12,284 nucleotides of DNA from JARROD01 sp037384225 (GCA_037384225.1 JARROD010000083.1:1-12284), one strand, 5' to 3'; counted from the first letter of the stretch, positions 1 to 6,903 are shown. A program made the numbers and translations. Notes: a model not told the origin generated them from the sequence alone.

Positions 1-122
1 TGTCGGAGGCATGGATGCCGACGCCAAGCCTACACGGACGTACTTGCGGCGTGTCTGGGCCAACTACCCCCGGATGGCCGCCGGATCGAAGGCACAAATA
101 CCCCGGGTTATTGAGAAGTTAC
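1..122 (+). repeat. Palindrome-rich intergenic repeat, outer copy
   Basis: No reading frame is convincing here. The stretch is a chain of short dyads: GTC...GGCAT-GG-ATGCC-GAC at about 2-22, ACACG...CGTGT at about 33-55, GGCC...GGCC at about 58-80, and CCGG...CCGG at about 70-84. It ends in a CCCGGG palindrome followed by an AT-rich tail. Positions 102-122 recur exactly, inverted, at 12264-12284, which shows that at least the end is repeated. From memory, similar catgga/tacacggacgtacttgcggcgtgtc-type segments occur between genes in Microbulbifer, Marinobacter and Pseudomonas; I could not verify this. The left boundary is cut by the window. Confidence 0.6.
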
Positions 123-141
123 TTTTAAGTTCAGATATAAA
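111..141 (+). promoter_or_regulatory. Candidate tat operon promoter overlapping the repeat end
   Basis: TTGAGA (111-116) matches the sigma70 -35 box at five of six bases, and TATAAA (136-141) matches the -10 box at five of six. The 19-bp spacer is longer than ideal. The -35 lies inside the repeated 21 bp, so the repeat may supply half of the promoter. Only 36 bases separate the repeat from the tatA start, so any local promoter must be here or further up inside the repeat. Confidence 0.35.
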
Positions 142-158
142 TATAGAAGAGGTTTGAT

Positions 159-383
159 ATGCCTAGCCCTGGTCAACTACTTATCATTCTGGCTGTTATA
201 CTACTTTTGTTCGGAACCAGAAAACTGAGAGGTCTGGGCAGTGATTTGGGCAGTGCCATCAAAGGTTTTCAAAAAGCCATGAAAGATGACACTGAAAAGA
301 AGGTTGAAGATCACAGTAAGGTCGCTCAAAGCGAAAAAGTGATCGAAGGTGACGCTGAAAAAGTTGAAACCAAGAAATCTTAA
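159..383 (+). CDS. tatA: Twin-arginine translocase subunit TatA
   Basis: TatA is the pore-forming or membrane-thinning subunit that moves folded twin-arginine signal proteins across the inner membrane. The 74-residue protein has one N-terminal membrane helix (about 6-18), the family hinge FGTRKL (18-23), an amphipathic helix (LRGLGSDLGSAIKGFQKAM, 23-41) and a charged, probably disordered Lys/Glu tail. This is classic TatA/TatE architecture. The start is ATG with AAGAGG six bases upstream; an in-frame TAG at 144-146 rules out a longer version. The N-terminus before the helix is shorter than in E. coli TatA and carries Pro-Ser-Pro. It is first in the tatABC operon, 18 bp before tatB. Confidence 0.95.
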   Translation: MPSPGQLLIILAVILLLFGTRKLRGLGSDLGSAIKGFQKAMKDDTEKKVEDHSKVAQSEKVIEGDAEKVETKKS

Positions 384-401
384 ACTGCGCGGCGATAAAC
401 T

Positions 402-806
402 GTGTTCGATATCGGATTTTTCGAGTTAGTGCTGATTGCCATTGTAGGGTTACTGGTGATCGGTCCTGAGCGCCTACCGGATGCGTTGCGCACGCTGGGC
501 CTTTGGGTGGGCAGGATAAAACGCGGACTGCGCGAAACCCGGTCGGAAATCGAGCAACAGCTGGGAGCAGATGAAATACGCCGCCAGCTCTACAACGAAG
601 AAATAATGAGCAATCTGAAAGAAACCCGCGACGAAGTAAACGATGTCGTCAAGAGGGGAGACTTCGACACGAAAAATATACTCAACGACCAATTGCGACC
701 AAAACAATCTCCCGGAAGCAAGCCATCGCCCCCCACTCCAGCAGCGCCAGACACAAAGCCAGCGGCCAGTGATTCTGTAGACAAACAATATCAAGAAAAA
801 CAATAG
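402..806 (+). CDS. tatB: Sec-independent translocase subunit TatB
   Basis: TatB forms the substrate-receptor complex with TatC. The 134-residue product begins MFDIGFFELVLIAIVGLLVI, with the conserved Glu8 in the membrane helix, then the GP hinge at 21-22 and PERLPDALR leading into a long amphipathic helix. The C-terminal third (about 100-130) is rich in Pro, Ser and Lys and looks disordered, as is common for TatB. The start codon is GTG: the family-typical MFDIGF begins exactly there, although only a weak ribosome site (GGCGA) is visible. It lies 18 bp after tatA and 9 bp before tatC, so all three are surely cotranscribed. Confidence 0.95.
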   Translation: MFDIGFFELVLIAIVGLLVIGPERLPDALRTLGLWVGRIKRGLRETRSEIEQQLGADEIRRQLYNEEIMSNLKETRDEVNDVVKRGDFDTKNILNDQLRPKQSPGSKPSPPTPAAPDTKPAASDSVDKQYQEKQ

Positions 807-815
807 TAGCCCGCA

Positions 816-1595
816 ATGACAGCGCCTGAAAACGATCCCAACAACGACGATGTTGAACAGCCTCTGGTCCAACATTTGACCGAGCTACGCAACCGCTTGT
901 TGTACTGCTTTCTGTTTATATTGCTGGTATTTGGCGGCCTGTTTTATTTCGCCAATGAAATCTACAGTTATGTTTCTGCCCCTCTGCAGAAGTTTCTTCC
1001 GGAAAACAGCAGTATGATCGCCACGGAGGTGGCCTCCCCATTTCTGACGCCTTTTAAATTGACACTGTTTGTGGCCGTATTTATTTCCATTCCATACGTG
1101 TTTTACCAACTCTGGGCATTTGTCGCTCCGGCCCTTTACCGCCGGGAAAAGCGCCTTGCCCTGCCATTGCTGATCTCCAGTGTAGTGCTGTTTTACGCCG
1201 GTATGGCATTCGCTTATTACGTCGTTTTCCCCCTTGTATTTGGCTTTTTTACCCGTATCGCTCCCACCGGGGTAACGGTGATGACCGATATCAGCAACTA
1301 CCTGGATTTTGTTTTGAAGCTGTTTTTCGCCTTTGGGCTGGCCTTTGAAATTCCGGTAGCAACGGTGCTGCTGATTTCCGCTGACCTGGTCTCGGCCGAA
1401 GGGCTGGCGCACAAACGCCCCTATATCATCGTCGGCTGTTTTGTCCTCGGAATGCTGCTGACCCCACCGGATGTCATTTCCCAGCTACTACTCGCCTTAC
1501 CCATGTGGTTGCTGTTTGAGATCGGCGTCGTGTTCGGTCGCCTGGTCGTCAAAAACCAGCAAAAAGAGCAGGAACTGGAGGAAAAACAGGACTAA
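816..1595 (+). CDS. tatC: Twin-arginine translocase subunit TatC
   Basis: TatC is the polytopic receptor that binds the twin-arginine motif. The 259 residues show the N-terminal signature HLTELRNRLL (20-29) and six hydrophobic segments (about 28-45, 78-102, 115-142, 160-185, 202-216, 222-240). The functional acidic residues align with E. coli: Glu111 in YRREKR (Ec E103), Glu178 in FEIPV (Ec E170) and Asp219 in TPPDVISQ (Ec D211). A charged Lys/Glu cytoplasmic tail closes the protein. Length is normal. It is last in the tat operon and convergent with a small minus-strand membrane gene 34 bp away. The short GC dyads in that gap have no T-run, so I do not call a terminator. Confidence 0.97.
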   Translation: MTAPENDPNNDDVEQPLVQHLTELRNRLLYCFLFILLVFGGLFYFANEIYSYVSAPLQKFLPENSSMIATEVASPFLTPFKLTLFVAVFISIPYVFYQLWAFVAPALYRREKRLALPLLISSVVLFYAGMAFAYYVVFPLVFGFFTRIAPTGVTVMTDISNYLDFVLKLFFAFGLAFEIPVATVLLISADLVSAEGLAHKRPYIIVGCFVLGMLLTPPDVISQLLLALPMWLLFEIGVVFGRLVVKNQQKEQELEEKQD

Positions 1596-1629
1596 GAGCC
1601 CTTAGGAACGGGCACGGCCCCGAGGACCG

Positions 1630-1857
1630 TTAAGCCAGCGCCAGAAAGACAAATATCCAGCCGATGACAGCGAGCCCGATCGCCTCTTTGGCTTTTTGCC
1701 AAACGAACAACCCGTAGAGGTAAGATAGGGGAGGCAAAAAGATAGTCGCCAACCCCCAGGTGTAGTCTTCATTAAACGACTGAATCAACATCAATATCCA
1801 GCTGGCCACCAAAAGCACCAAGCCAAACACCCAAAACACAGCGGCAAGTGGTTCCAT
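1630..1857 (-). CDS. Small hypothetical membrane protein (75 aa)
   Basis: I do not recognise a named family. Almost the whole chain is hydrophobic, in three segments (about 4-26, 33-52 and 58-75) with short polar links (SFNEDYTW, WQKAKE), so it should be an inner-membrane protein. The ATG is preceded by a strong Shine-Dalgarno sequence (AAAGGGGA, about 5 bases away), which supports translation. It lies downstream of dtd on the same strand, but a 170-bp AT-rich gap suggests its own promoter. A perfect TTGACA (1999-2004, minus) stands 17 bp from a poor -10 (AATATC), and a tandem repeat lies just upstream of the gene. It is convergent with tatC. Confidence 0.7.
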   Translation of the reverse strand: MEPLAAVFWVFGLVLLVASWILMLIQSFNEDYTWGLATIFLPPLSYLYGLFVWQKAKEAIGLAVIGWIFVFLALA

Positions 1858-1897
1858 GTCATTCCCCTTTGAATTTATTCTTGTATGGCGAAACCTT

Positions 1898-1927
1898 TAA
1901 TATTATTACTGATAATATTATTACTGA
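1898..1927. repeat. Perfect 15-bp tandem duplication
   Basis: The unit TAATATTATTACTGA occurs twice back to back (1898-1912 and 1913-1927) without a mismatch. Each unit starts with the 8-bp palindrome TAATATTA. It lies 41-70 bp upstream of the 75-residue membrane gene, in the only AT-rich gap between it and dtd. It could be a doubled operator, an AT-rich upstream promoter element, or simple replication slippage. The match to a Fur box (GATAATATTATT) is partial only. Confidence 0.85.
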
Positions 1928-2027
1928 ATCTCGATTGTTTCCACCCAGCCTGTTTTCTGTACTTATACCTGCCTCGATATTTCGCCCAGCCCTTTACCTG
2001 TCAATGGGGCCACTACATTTTTGGCAG

Positions 2028-2465
2028 TCAGCTTGACAGCATAAAGGTCACCGGGCCGTCATTGACCAGACTTATCTGCATGTCGGCGGCAAAGACACCG
2101 CTTGCTGTCGACCTGTGTCTCGCCCGCAGCGAGTACACGAAATACTGATAGAGCTGTTTCGCCTCAGCCGGAGCGGCGGCGCCGGAAAATCCCGGTCGCA
2201 ACCCCCGGCTGGTATCCGCCACCAGCGTGAACTGAGAAACAACGAGTACACCGCCGTGAATATCGCTGACGCTGAGGTTCATCTTGCCTTCGACATCGGG
2301 AAAAATGCGGTATGCCAATACCTTGTTGAGCAGTTTATCAGCATCGGCTTCGCTATCGTTTTTCTCCACACCCAGCAATAGCAGTACTCCCCGCTCTATT
2401 GCGCCTACACATTTGCCCCCGATGTCGACACGGGCATGGCTAACCCGTTGAATCAATCCTTTCAC
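2028..2465 (-). CDS. dtd: D-aminoacyl-tRNA deacylase
   Basis: Dtd hydrolyses D-amino acids (classically D-Tyr) and glycine mischarged on tRNA, a cytosolic proofreading step in trans. The 145 residues equal the E. coli length and align along their whole extent: IQRVSHARV at the N-terminus, the catalytic-loop motif SQFTLVAD (77-84), FAADMQISLVNDGPVTFML near the end, and the Gly-cisPro pair at 137-138 within NDGPVT. The start codon is GTG with TGAGG about five bases upstream. It follows pip on the same strand after 57 bp, a pairing I recall from Pseudomonas, so the two are probably cotranscribed. Confidence 0.96.
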   Translation of the reverse strand: MKGLIQRVSHARVDIGGKCVGAIERGVLLLLGVEKNDSEADADKLLNKVLAYRIFPDVEGKMNLSVSDIHGGVLVVSQFTLVADTSRGLRPGFSGAAAPAEAKQLYQYFVYSLRARHRSTASGVFAADMQISLVNDGPVTFMLSS

Positions 2466-2522
2466 AAAAACCTCAGCTATTTTTAAACCCGGGGAGTGGT
2501 GCCTATTGCGATGGGTTGGCGT

Positions 2523-3494
2523 TCAGGCTCTGATCGGATAATCGCCTTCAAACCGCTTAGCCATATCCCGTGTGGCACGAATCAGAGCATCCACAATACC
2601 GGGCTCACGGGAAGAGTGGCCAGCATCACGAATAATATGCAGTTCGGAATCGTGCCAGCGTCTATGCAGCTCGAAAGCGTTATCCAGTGGACAGATCATA
2701 TCGTAGCGCCCGTGGATGATAATGCCCGGAATACCCTCCAGGTTAGCGGCGTTGTTGATTAACTGGTTCGCCTCCAGAAAGGAATCATTGACAAAATAGT
2801 GAGCCTCAATCCGAGCCAATGATATGGCCCGGTGCGGCTCTGAAAACACTTCGAGGACATCGTGATTTGGGCGCAGCGTGGCACAGTGGGCTTCCCACAG
2901 AGACCAAGCCTTTGCAGCTGCCATCTTCGCCAGCTCATTGCTGCCCGTTAAACGATGATAATAAGCGGACACCATATCTTCACGCTCCGAAACTGGGATC
3001 GGGTGTATGAAATCCTCCCAGTAATCCGGAAACACCTGGCTGGCACCATCCTGATAGAACCAGCGCACATCCTGTCTGCGGCTGAGGAACACCCCCCGCA
3101 GAATCAAACCCAGAGTGCGTTCACGATGGGTTTGCGCATAGACCAGACTCAATGTTGAACCCCAGGACCCCCCAAACAATACCCATTTATCCACACCCAG
3201 GTGCTCGCGGATTTTCTCTATATCGTCCACCAGCGCCTGGGTCGTATTTCCCCCCAGCTCGGCATGAGGTGTGGAACGACCACAGCCGCGCTGGTCGAAC
3301 AGAATAATACGATAACGATCGGGGTCAAAAAAGCAGCGATCCTGTTTCGTGCATCCGGCCCCCGGCCCTCCGTGTACGAACAGCACCGGAATTCCCCTCG
3401 GGTTACCAGACTCTTCCAGGTAGATTTCGTGGACATCGTCCACCTTCAAGCGTTGGGTCTTATAGGGTCTGATATCAGGATACAGAATCAACAT
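2523..3494 (-). CDS. pip: Prolyl aminopeptidase (proline iminopeptidase)
   Basis: This is an alpha/beta-hydrolase of peptidase family S33 that removes N-terminal proline from peptides in the cytosol. The 323-residue length is typical. Visible are the N-terminal IRPYKTQRLKV strand, the oxyanion motif HGGPG (41-45), FDQRGCGRSTP (66-76), the nucleophile elbow GGSWGS (Ser110), the acid in GRYDMICP (Asp265) and the catalytic histidine in AGHSS (His293), so the triad is complete. The ATG has GAGGGA ten bases upstream. No signal peptide is present. It precedes dtd. Confidence 0.95.
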   Translation of the reverse strand: MLILYPDIRPYKTQRLKVDDVHEIYLEESGNPRGIPVLFVHGGPGAGCTKQDRCFFDPDRYRIILFDQRGCGRSTPHAELGGNTTQALVDDIEKIREHLGVDKWVLFGGSWGSTLSLVYAQTHRERTLGLILRGVFLSRRQDVRWFYQDGASQVFPDYWEDFIHPIPVSEREDMVSAYYHRLTGSNELAKMAAAKAWSLWEAHCATLRPNHDVLEVFSEPHRAISLARIEAHYFVNDSFLEANQLINNAANLEGIPGIIIHGRYDMICPLDNAFELHRRWHDSELHIIRDAGHSSREPGIVDALIRATRDMAKRFEGDYPIRA

Positions 3495-3956
3495 CCCCGG
3501 GCATTCCCTCTGGTTAGTGATTAAAGTCAGGTTAAATTTTAGCGAACGGGGGCCTTAAAAGATCAACTCCCCTGATACACGTTGCTGGTTATTATGGGCT
3601 TTTCCAATCAAAGAGAACAATACCATGAATAAACCTATTGTGAGTATTTACACATTTACACTAAATGCAACAATGGGGTACAGGCAGCCGAACGAATGCT
3701 TTTCTCACTCCCCGTGCTGCCGCCCAAACACTTCTTCAACAGCTGACGAGGGCGACCCGCATAAGCAAGGAGCTATAATAGAAGAAGGACTTCAATTTTG
3801 TCACGGCTATATTCGGGCCATAAAAAATAGTAAGCGATCACTTTGCCGGCTGCCGCTGGCACCTGGAATGAAAAGCGTTGACCAAAAAGAGAACGTTTTT
3901 TTGAGTTACCGCAGAGAAAATAGAGGGAGAATAAATAGGTTAGTAAATTCCGGCTG
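3495..3956. other. Gene-poor intergenic stretch
   Basis: About 460 bp lie between the start of pip and the end of the minus-strand cassette. A plus-strand frame of 125 codons (3625-4002) is open from an ATG with a modest purine stretch (AAAGAGAA). Its codons are rich in rare AGG, AGA, ATA and CTA, its product has no recognisable feature, and it runs 46 bp into the opposite gene, so I do not call it a gene. A TATAAT-like string at about 3774 has no matching -35. I see no RNA gene or terminator with a T-run. Confidence 0.5.
3536..3566 (-). promoter_or_regulatory. Candidate pip promoter
   Basis: On the minus strand TTGATC (3561-3566) and TAAAAT (3536-3541) lie 19 bp apart, about 40 bp before the pip start codon. 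The -10 matches at five of six bases and the -35 at four of six; the spacing is long. It is placed sensibly to drive pip-dtd, but it is a weak match. Confidence 0.27.
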
Positions 3957-4247
3957 TCAGCCCGCTTTATCGATTTGCCCGAAATCGGCGAGGACTTTAT
4001 AGGTACCGTCCGGGTCGGTCAATATATTTATCCGCGCACCTTCACTGATAAAATCGTCGGCTACAATGCGGGCATCGTTCCACGAGGGGATCCCCTCTAT
4101 CATTTCTATATCATGAACGGGCACATCCATTTCCACGTTTCGCGCATTCATCAGTTTTCGCGCTAGGCTGGGGTTGTTTTTGAGAATTTTACTGGCTTCA
4201 ATAACAGCGTTGGCATTAACCATCACATTATTTAACTTCACAGTCAC
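3957..4247 (-). CDS. Hypothetical protein, second gene of unknown cassette
   Basis: I do not recognise this protein. It has 96 residues, no membrane segment and no signal peptide. An N-terminal helix-like part (NANAVIEASKILKNNPSLARKLMNA, about 11-35) is followed by an acidic, beta-prone half with VPVHDIEMIEG and NILTDPDGTYKVLADFG. The start is uncertain: GTG at 4247 gives the longest form, while GTG at 4241 has a better-placed AGG (nine bases). It begins 14 bp after the stop of the membrane protein upstream on the same strand, so the two are almost certainly cotranscribed and may act together. Confidence 0.65.
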   Translation of the reverse strand: MTVKLNNVMVNANAVIEASKILKNNPSLARKLMNARNVEMDVPVHDIEMIEGIPSWNDARIVADDFISEGARINILTDPDGTYKVLADFGQIDKAG

Positions 4248-4261
4248 ATACCTAATCTACG

Positions 4262-4783
4262 TTATGTATCCAGATTATGTTCAGTTATAAACTTCTCGCG
4301 AAGCTTTTGAAACTCTTCATCCTGGCTGTGAATAAACACCGTCAGGCGCGTCCCAGCTCGTTTATTTTCCCTCAACCAGCTCCGCAGAGCAAGCTCATTT
4401 TCCTTTGACACGGTTACCCCGTCCGGTTTCCAGAATGATTTCAAAATTGTGGTCGAGTCGTGATTTCCGGCAACTTCATACTGATGTGGCTTTACCACTT
4501 CAGGATCCACCCCACTCAGGAGGGCAAACAGGGTTTCGTCGTCAAAATCAGAAGGTGCGTAAAGCGACTTGCGATTGAAATTCAACGTGGTGAAAAACAA
4601 CACCACAATCAACGTTGGGAAAAGAGCCAAAAACCAGATCAGTACACCCTGAAAATAAGCCGGTACGGCCTCTAAAAAAGGTAATACTCCAAGCCCTACC
4701 GATTCGGACACCCCGGAAAATAATGCTATTAATGTGAGAGGGTTACTAACCCTGGTATAGACATTGTTGTTTTTTGCCGGCAT
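4262..4783 (-). CDS. Two-TM membrane protein of unknown function
   Basis: The 173-residue product has two membrane helices (about 15-37 and 44-68) and then a soluble domain of about 100 residues. Right after the second helix stands LYAPSDF (74-80), and later FWKPDG (117-122) followed by an N...L..WL pattern. I remember similar NPLT-2TM-LYAPSDF arrangements in uncharacterised bacterial proteins but know no confirmed family name or function. The ATG has only AGGA or GGG as a ribosome site, and the AGGA lies in the 3' arm of a 7-bp hairpin (4793-4816). It is followed after 14 bp by the 96-residue gene. The cassette interrupts otherwise housekeeping genes and is AT-richer than its neighbours, consistent with, but not proof of, acquisition. 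Confidence 0.75.
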   Translation of the reverse strand: MPAKNNNVYTRVSNPLTLIALFSGVSESVGLGVLPFLEAVPAYFQGVLIWFLALFPTLIVVLFFTTLNFNRKSLYAPSDFDDETLFALLSGVDPEVVKPHQYEVAGNHDSTTILKSFWKPDGVTVSKENELALRSWLRENKRAGTRLTVFIHSQDEEFQKLREKFITEHNLDT

Positions 4784-4792
4784 CTAACAGCC

Positions 4793-4816
4793 CGTCCTAC
4801 GCAATAGCATAGGACG
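4793..4816 (-). promoter_or_regulatory. Hairpin covering the ribosome site of the 2-TM gene
   Basis: CGTCCTA (4793-4799) and TAGGACG (4810-4816) form a perfect 7-bp stem, with two more G-C pairs inside after one mismatch. On the minus strand the downstream arm contains AGGA, the best Shine-Dalgarno-like string for the gene starting at 4783. Folding of the mRNA could limit translation. There is no T-run, so it is not an ordinary terminator. Confidence 0.4.
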
Positions 4817-4866
4817 ATTGTATCCGCGACGGCAGGGGAGCCATAGCTCCTATAGAATATATTCCT

Positions 4867-4891
4867 GCTACGGTCATTTTATAACCGTAGC
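4867..4891 (-). terminator. Stem-loop after typA, terminator-like but without T-run
   Basis: GCTACGGT (4867-4874) pairs perfectly with ACCGTAGC (4884-4891) around a 9-base loop, 12 bp beyond the typA stop codon. In the typA direction the next bases are AGGAATATATTC, so the U-tract of an intrinsic terminator is missing. It may be an mRNA 3'-end stabiliser or an inefficient terminator. Two further dyads follow it: the 10-bp palindrome GAATATATTC (4855-4864) and GGAGC-CATA-GCTCC (4837-4850). Confidence 0.4.
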
Positions 4892-4903
4892 GATGCTGGA
4901 AAA

Positions 4904-6721
4904 TTATTTCTTCGCGCGCTTGCGTTCGGTTTCTGTCAGCAGCTTTTTGCGCAGGCGAATACTTGCCGGCGTTACCTCCACTAATTCGTCATCCGCGATA
5001 AACTCCAGTGCCTGTTCCAGCGTGTGGCGCACAGGCGGGGACAGGATCAGGTTTTCGTCGGTACCCGCGGCGCGAATATTAGTAAGCTGTTTGGCCTTGG
5101 TGGGGTTCACAGCCAGATCATTACTGCGCGAATGCAGGCCGATAATCTGACCTTCATAGACTTCCACCCCATGTCCCAAAAACAGCCGCCCGCGATCTTG
5201 CAGGTTGTACAATGCATAAGCCAGTGTTTTACCCTTGACCATAGAAACCAATACACCGTTCTGGCGACTGACCAACTCCCCTTCTTTCACCGGCCCATAG
5301 TGGTCGAAGATACTGGTCATAATACCGGAGCCGGAAGTCAGCGTGAGAAACTGGTTGCGAAAACCAATCAACCCCCGGGAAGGCACCATAAACTCCAGCT
5401 TTACCCGGCCTTTGCCGTCGGGCTCCATATTAGTCATCTCCCCCTTACGCATACCCAGCTCTTCCATGATGGCGCCCTGGTGCTGCTCCTCGACATCAAT
5501 CACCACCTGCTCGAAAGGCTCATGGATTGCTCCGTGCACCTCCTTTTGAATCACTTCGGGGCGAGACACCCCCAATTCAAAGCCTTCCCGGCGCATGTTC
5601 TCAATCAGCACCGATAAATGCAGTTCACCGCGACCGGAAACGATAAATTTGTCCGGCGAATCGCCCTGCTCCACCCGCAGTGCCACATTATGTATCAACT
5701 CCTGCTGGAGGCGATCATTGATATTGCGGGAAGTAATAAACTTACCTTCCTTGCCGGCAAAGGGGGAGTCATTCACCTGGAAAGTCATACTTACCGTGGG
5801 CTCATCGACAAGTAGCGCCGGCAGTGCTTCGGGGGTGTCGGGAGCACACAGGGTGTCGGAAATATTCAGGCCCTCAATACCCGTTACACATACAATATCT
5901 CCGGCTCGGGCCTGTTCCACTTCTATCCGTTCCAGACCCAAATGCCCCATTACCTGCAACACTCGCCCCTTACGCCGATTGCCATCGCGGTCCACCACAA
6001 CGATCTGCTGATTGGGGCTGAGCACGCCGCGGGTTATGCGACCAATACCGATCACACCTACGTAGCTACTGTAGTCGAGTGCGCTGATTTGCATTTGCAG
6101 CGGCCCCTCCACATCCACTCGCGGCGGTTGCACCTGTTGTGTGATCATTTCGAACAAAGGGGTCATATCGGTGGCCAGATGCTCGACTTCCAAACCGGCG
6201 ACACCGTTTAACGCCGAGGTATAGATAATCGGGAAATCGAGCTGCTCGTCAGTGCCGCCCAGGTGGTCAAAGAGGTCGAACACCTGATCGATTACCCAGT
6301 CCGGGCGAGCCCCGGGGCGATCAACTTTGTTGACAACGACAATGGGATTCAGTCCTTTTTCAAAAGCCTTGGCAGTCACAAAACGCGTCTGCGGCATAGG
6401 ACCGTCCACGGCATCCACAAGTAGCAGTACACTATCCACCATCGACAAAACCCGTTCCACCTCTCCGCCAAAATCGGCGTGTCCCGGTGTATCGACAATG
6501 TTGATATGGTAATCCCGCCAGTTAATAGCGGTGTTTTTGGCCAGAATGGTAATCCCGCGCTCTCTCTCCTGGTCGTTGGAGTCCATAATGCGCTCGGCGC
6601 CTTCGTCCTTCCTGTCCAGGGTACCGGATTGACTAAGGAGTTTATCCACCAGGGTCGTTTTCCCGTGATCGACGTGGGCAATGATAGCTATATTGCGTAA
6701 CTTACTGATTTCTTTAGACAT
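4904..6721 (-). CDS. typA: Ribosome-associated GTPase TypA/BipA
   Basis: TypA is a translational GTPase related to EF-G and LepA that acts in ribosome assembly and stress or cold adaptation. The 605 residues match the usual length (E. coli 607). The G-domain motifs are intact: AHVDHGKT (15-22), RGITI (55-59), DTPG (77-80), NKVD (131-134) and SAL (169-171). EF-G-like domains and the TypA-specific C-terminal domain follow, including GLIGFRNQFLTLTSG. The frame is open upstream to 6847, but family-typical MSKEISKLRNIAIIAHVDHG begins at the ATG at 6721, so I use that start. The ribosome site is weak. It is divergent from the DUF4404 gene and has a clear promoter at 6818-6847. Confidence 0.97.
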   Translation of the reverse strand: MSKEISKLRNIAIIAHVDHGKTTLVDKLLSQSGTLDRKDEGAERIMDSNDQERERGITILAKNTAINWRDYHINIVDTPGHADFGGEVERVLSMVDSVLLLVDAVDGPMPQTRFVTAKAFEKGLNPIVVVNKVDRPGARPDWVIDQVFDLFDHLGGTDEQLDFPIIYTSALNGVAGLEVEHLATDMTPLFEMITQQVQPPRVDVEGPLQMQISALDYSSYVGVIGIGRITRGVLSPNQQIVVVDRDGNRRKGRVLQVMGHLGLERIEVEQARAGDIVCVTGIEGLNISDTLCAPDTPEALPALLVDEPTVSMTFQVNDSPFAGKEGKFITSRNINDRLQQELIHNVALRVEQGDSPDKFIVSGRGELHLSVLIENMRREGFELGVSRPEVIQKEVHGAIHEPFEQVVIDVEEQHQGAIMEELGMRKGEMTNMEPDGKGRVKLEFMVPSRGLIGFRNQFLTLTSGSGIMTSIFDHYGPVKEGELVSRQNGVLVSMVKGKTLAYALYNLQDRGRLFLGHGVEVYEGQIIGLHSRSNDLAVNPTKAKQLTNIRAAGTDENLILSPPVRHTLEQALEFIADDELVEVTPASIRLRKKLLTETERKRAKK

Positions 6722-6817
6722 TTCTATATTACTGCGGCGAGTGTTAACAAAACGGTTGGTACACAGCCGCGTACGCCATAACATACCCGGACTGGTGGTT
6801 GCCTTAAAAAGCAGGCG

Positions 6818-6847
6818 ATTATAGCCGCTAATGTGCCCAGACCCCAA
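6818..6847 (-). promoter_or_regulatory. Candidate typA promoter
   Basis: On the minus strand a consensus TATAAT (6818-6823) lies 18 bp from TTGGGG (6842-6847). Transcription would start near 6811, giving a leader of about 90 bases before the typA ATG. It is the only good -10 in the divergent region on this strand. Confidence 0.5.
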
Positions 6848-6903
6848 TGAATGTTTAGTAACAGCGTTTACCGCGCCTAATCTTTCGCCCTGGGGGAGGT
6901 CTT

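Noticed and set aside
1598..1630. Small GC dyads between tatC and the convergent gene as a bidirectional terminator
   Set aside because: Stems are only 4 bp and no T-run follows on either strand.
1911..1922. Fur-box-like GATAATATTATT
   Set aside because: It fits only part of the 19-bp consensus and is explained by the tandem AT-rich units; the adjacent genes have no iron link.
1885..2148. Plus-strand frame beginning MAKPLILLLIILLLNL, like a signal peptide
   Set aside because: The hydrophobic run is produced by the AT-rich tandem repeat; there is no ribosome site and the frame runs about 120 bp antisense into dtd.
3625..4002. Plus-strand 125-codon frame with ATG and AAAGAGAA upstream
   Set aside because: Rare codons are frequent, the product has no domain or membrane signature, and it overlaps the 3' end of the better-supported opposite gene. 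A decayed or new gene cannot be excluded.
6722..6847. Possible 42-residue N-terminal extension of TypA
   Set aside because: It spans the likely promoter and lacks family similarity; the usual TypA start MSKE lies at 6721.
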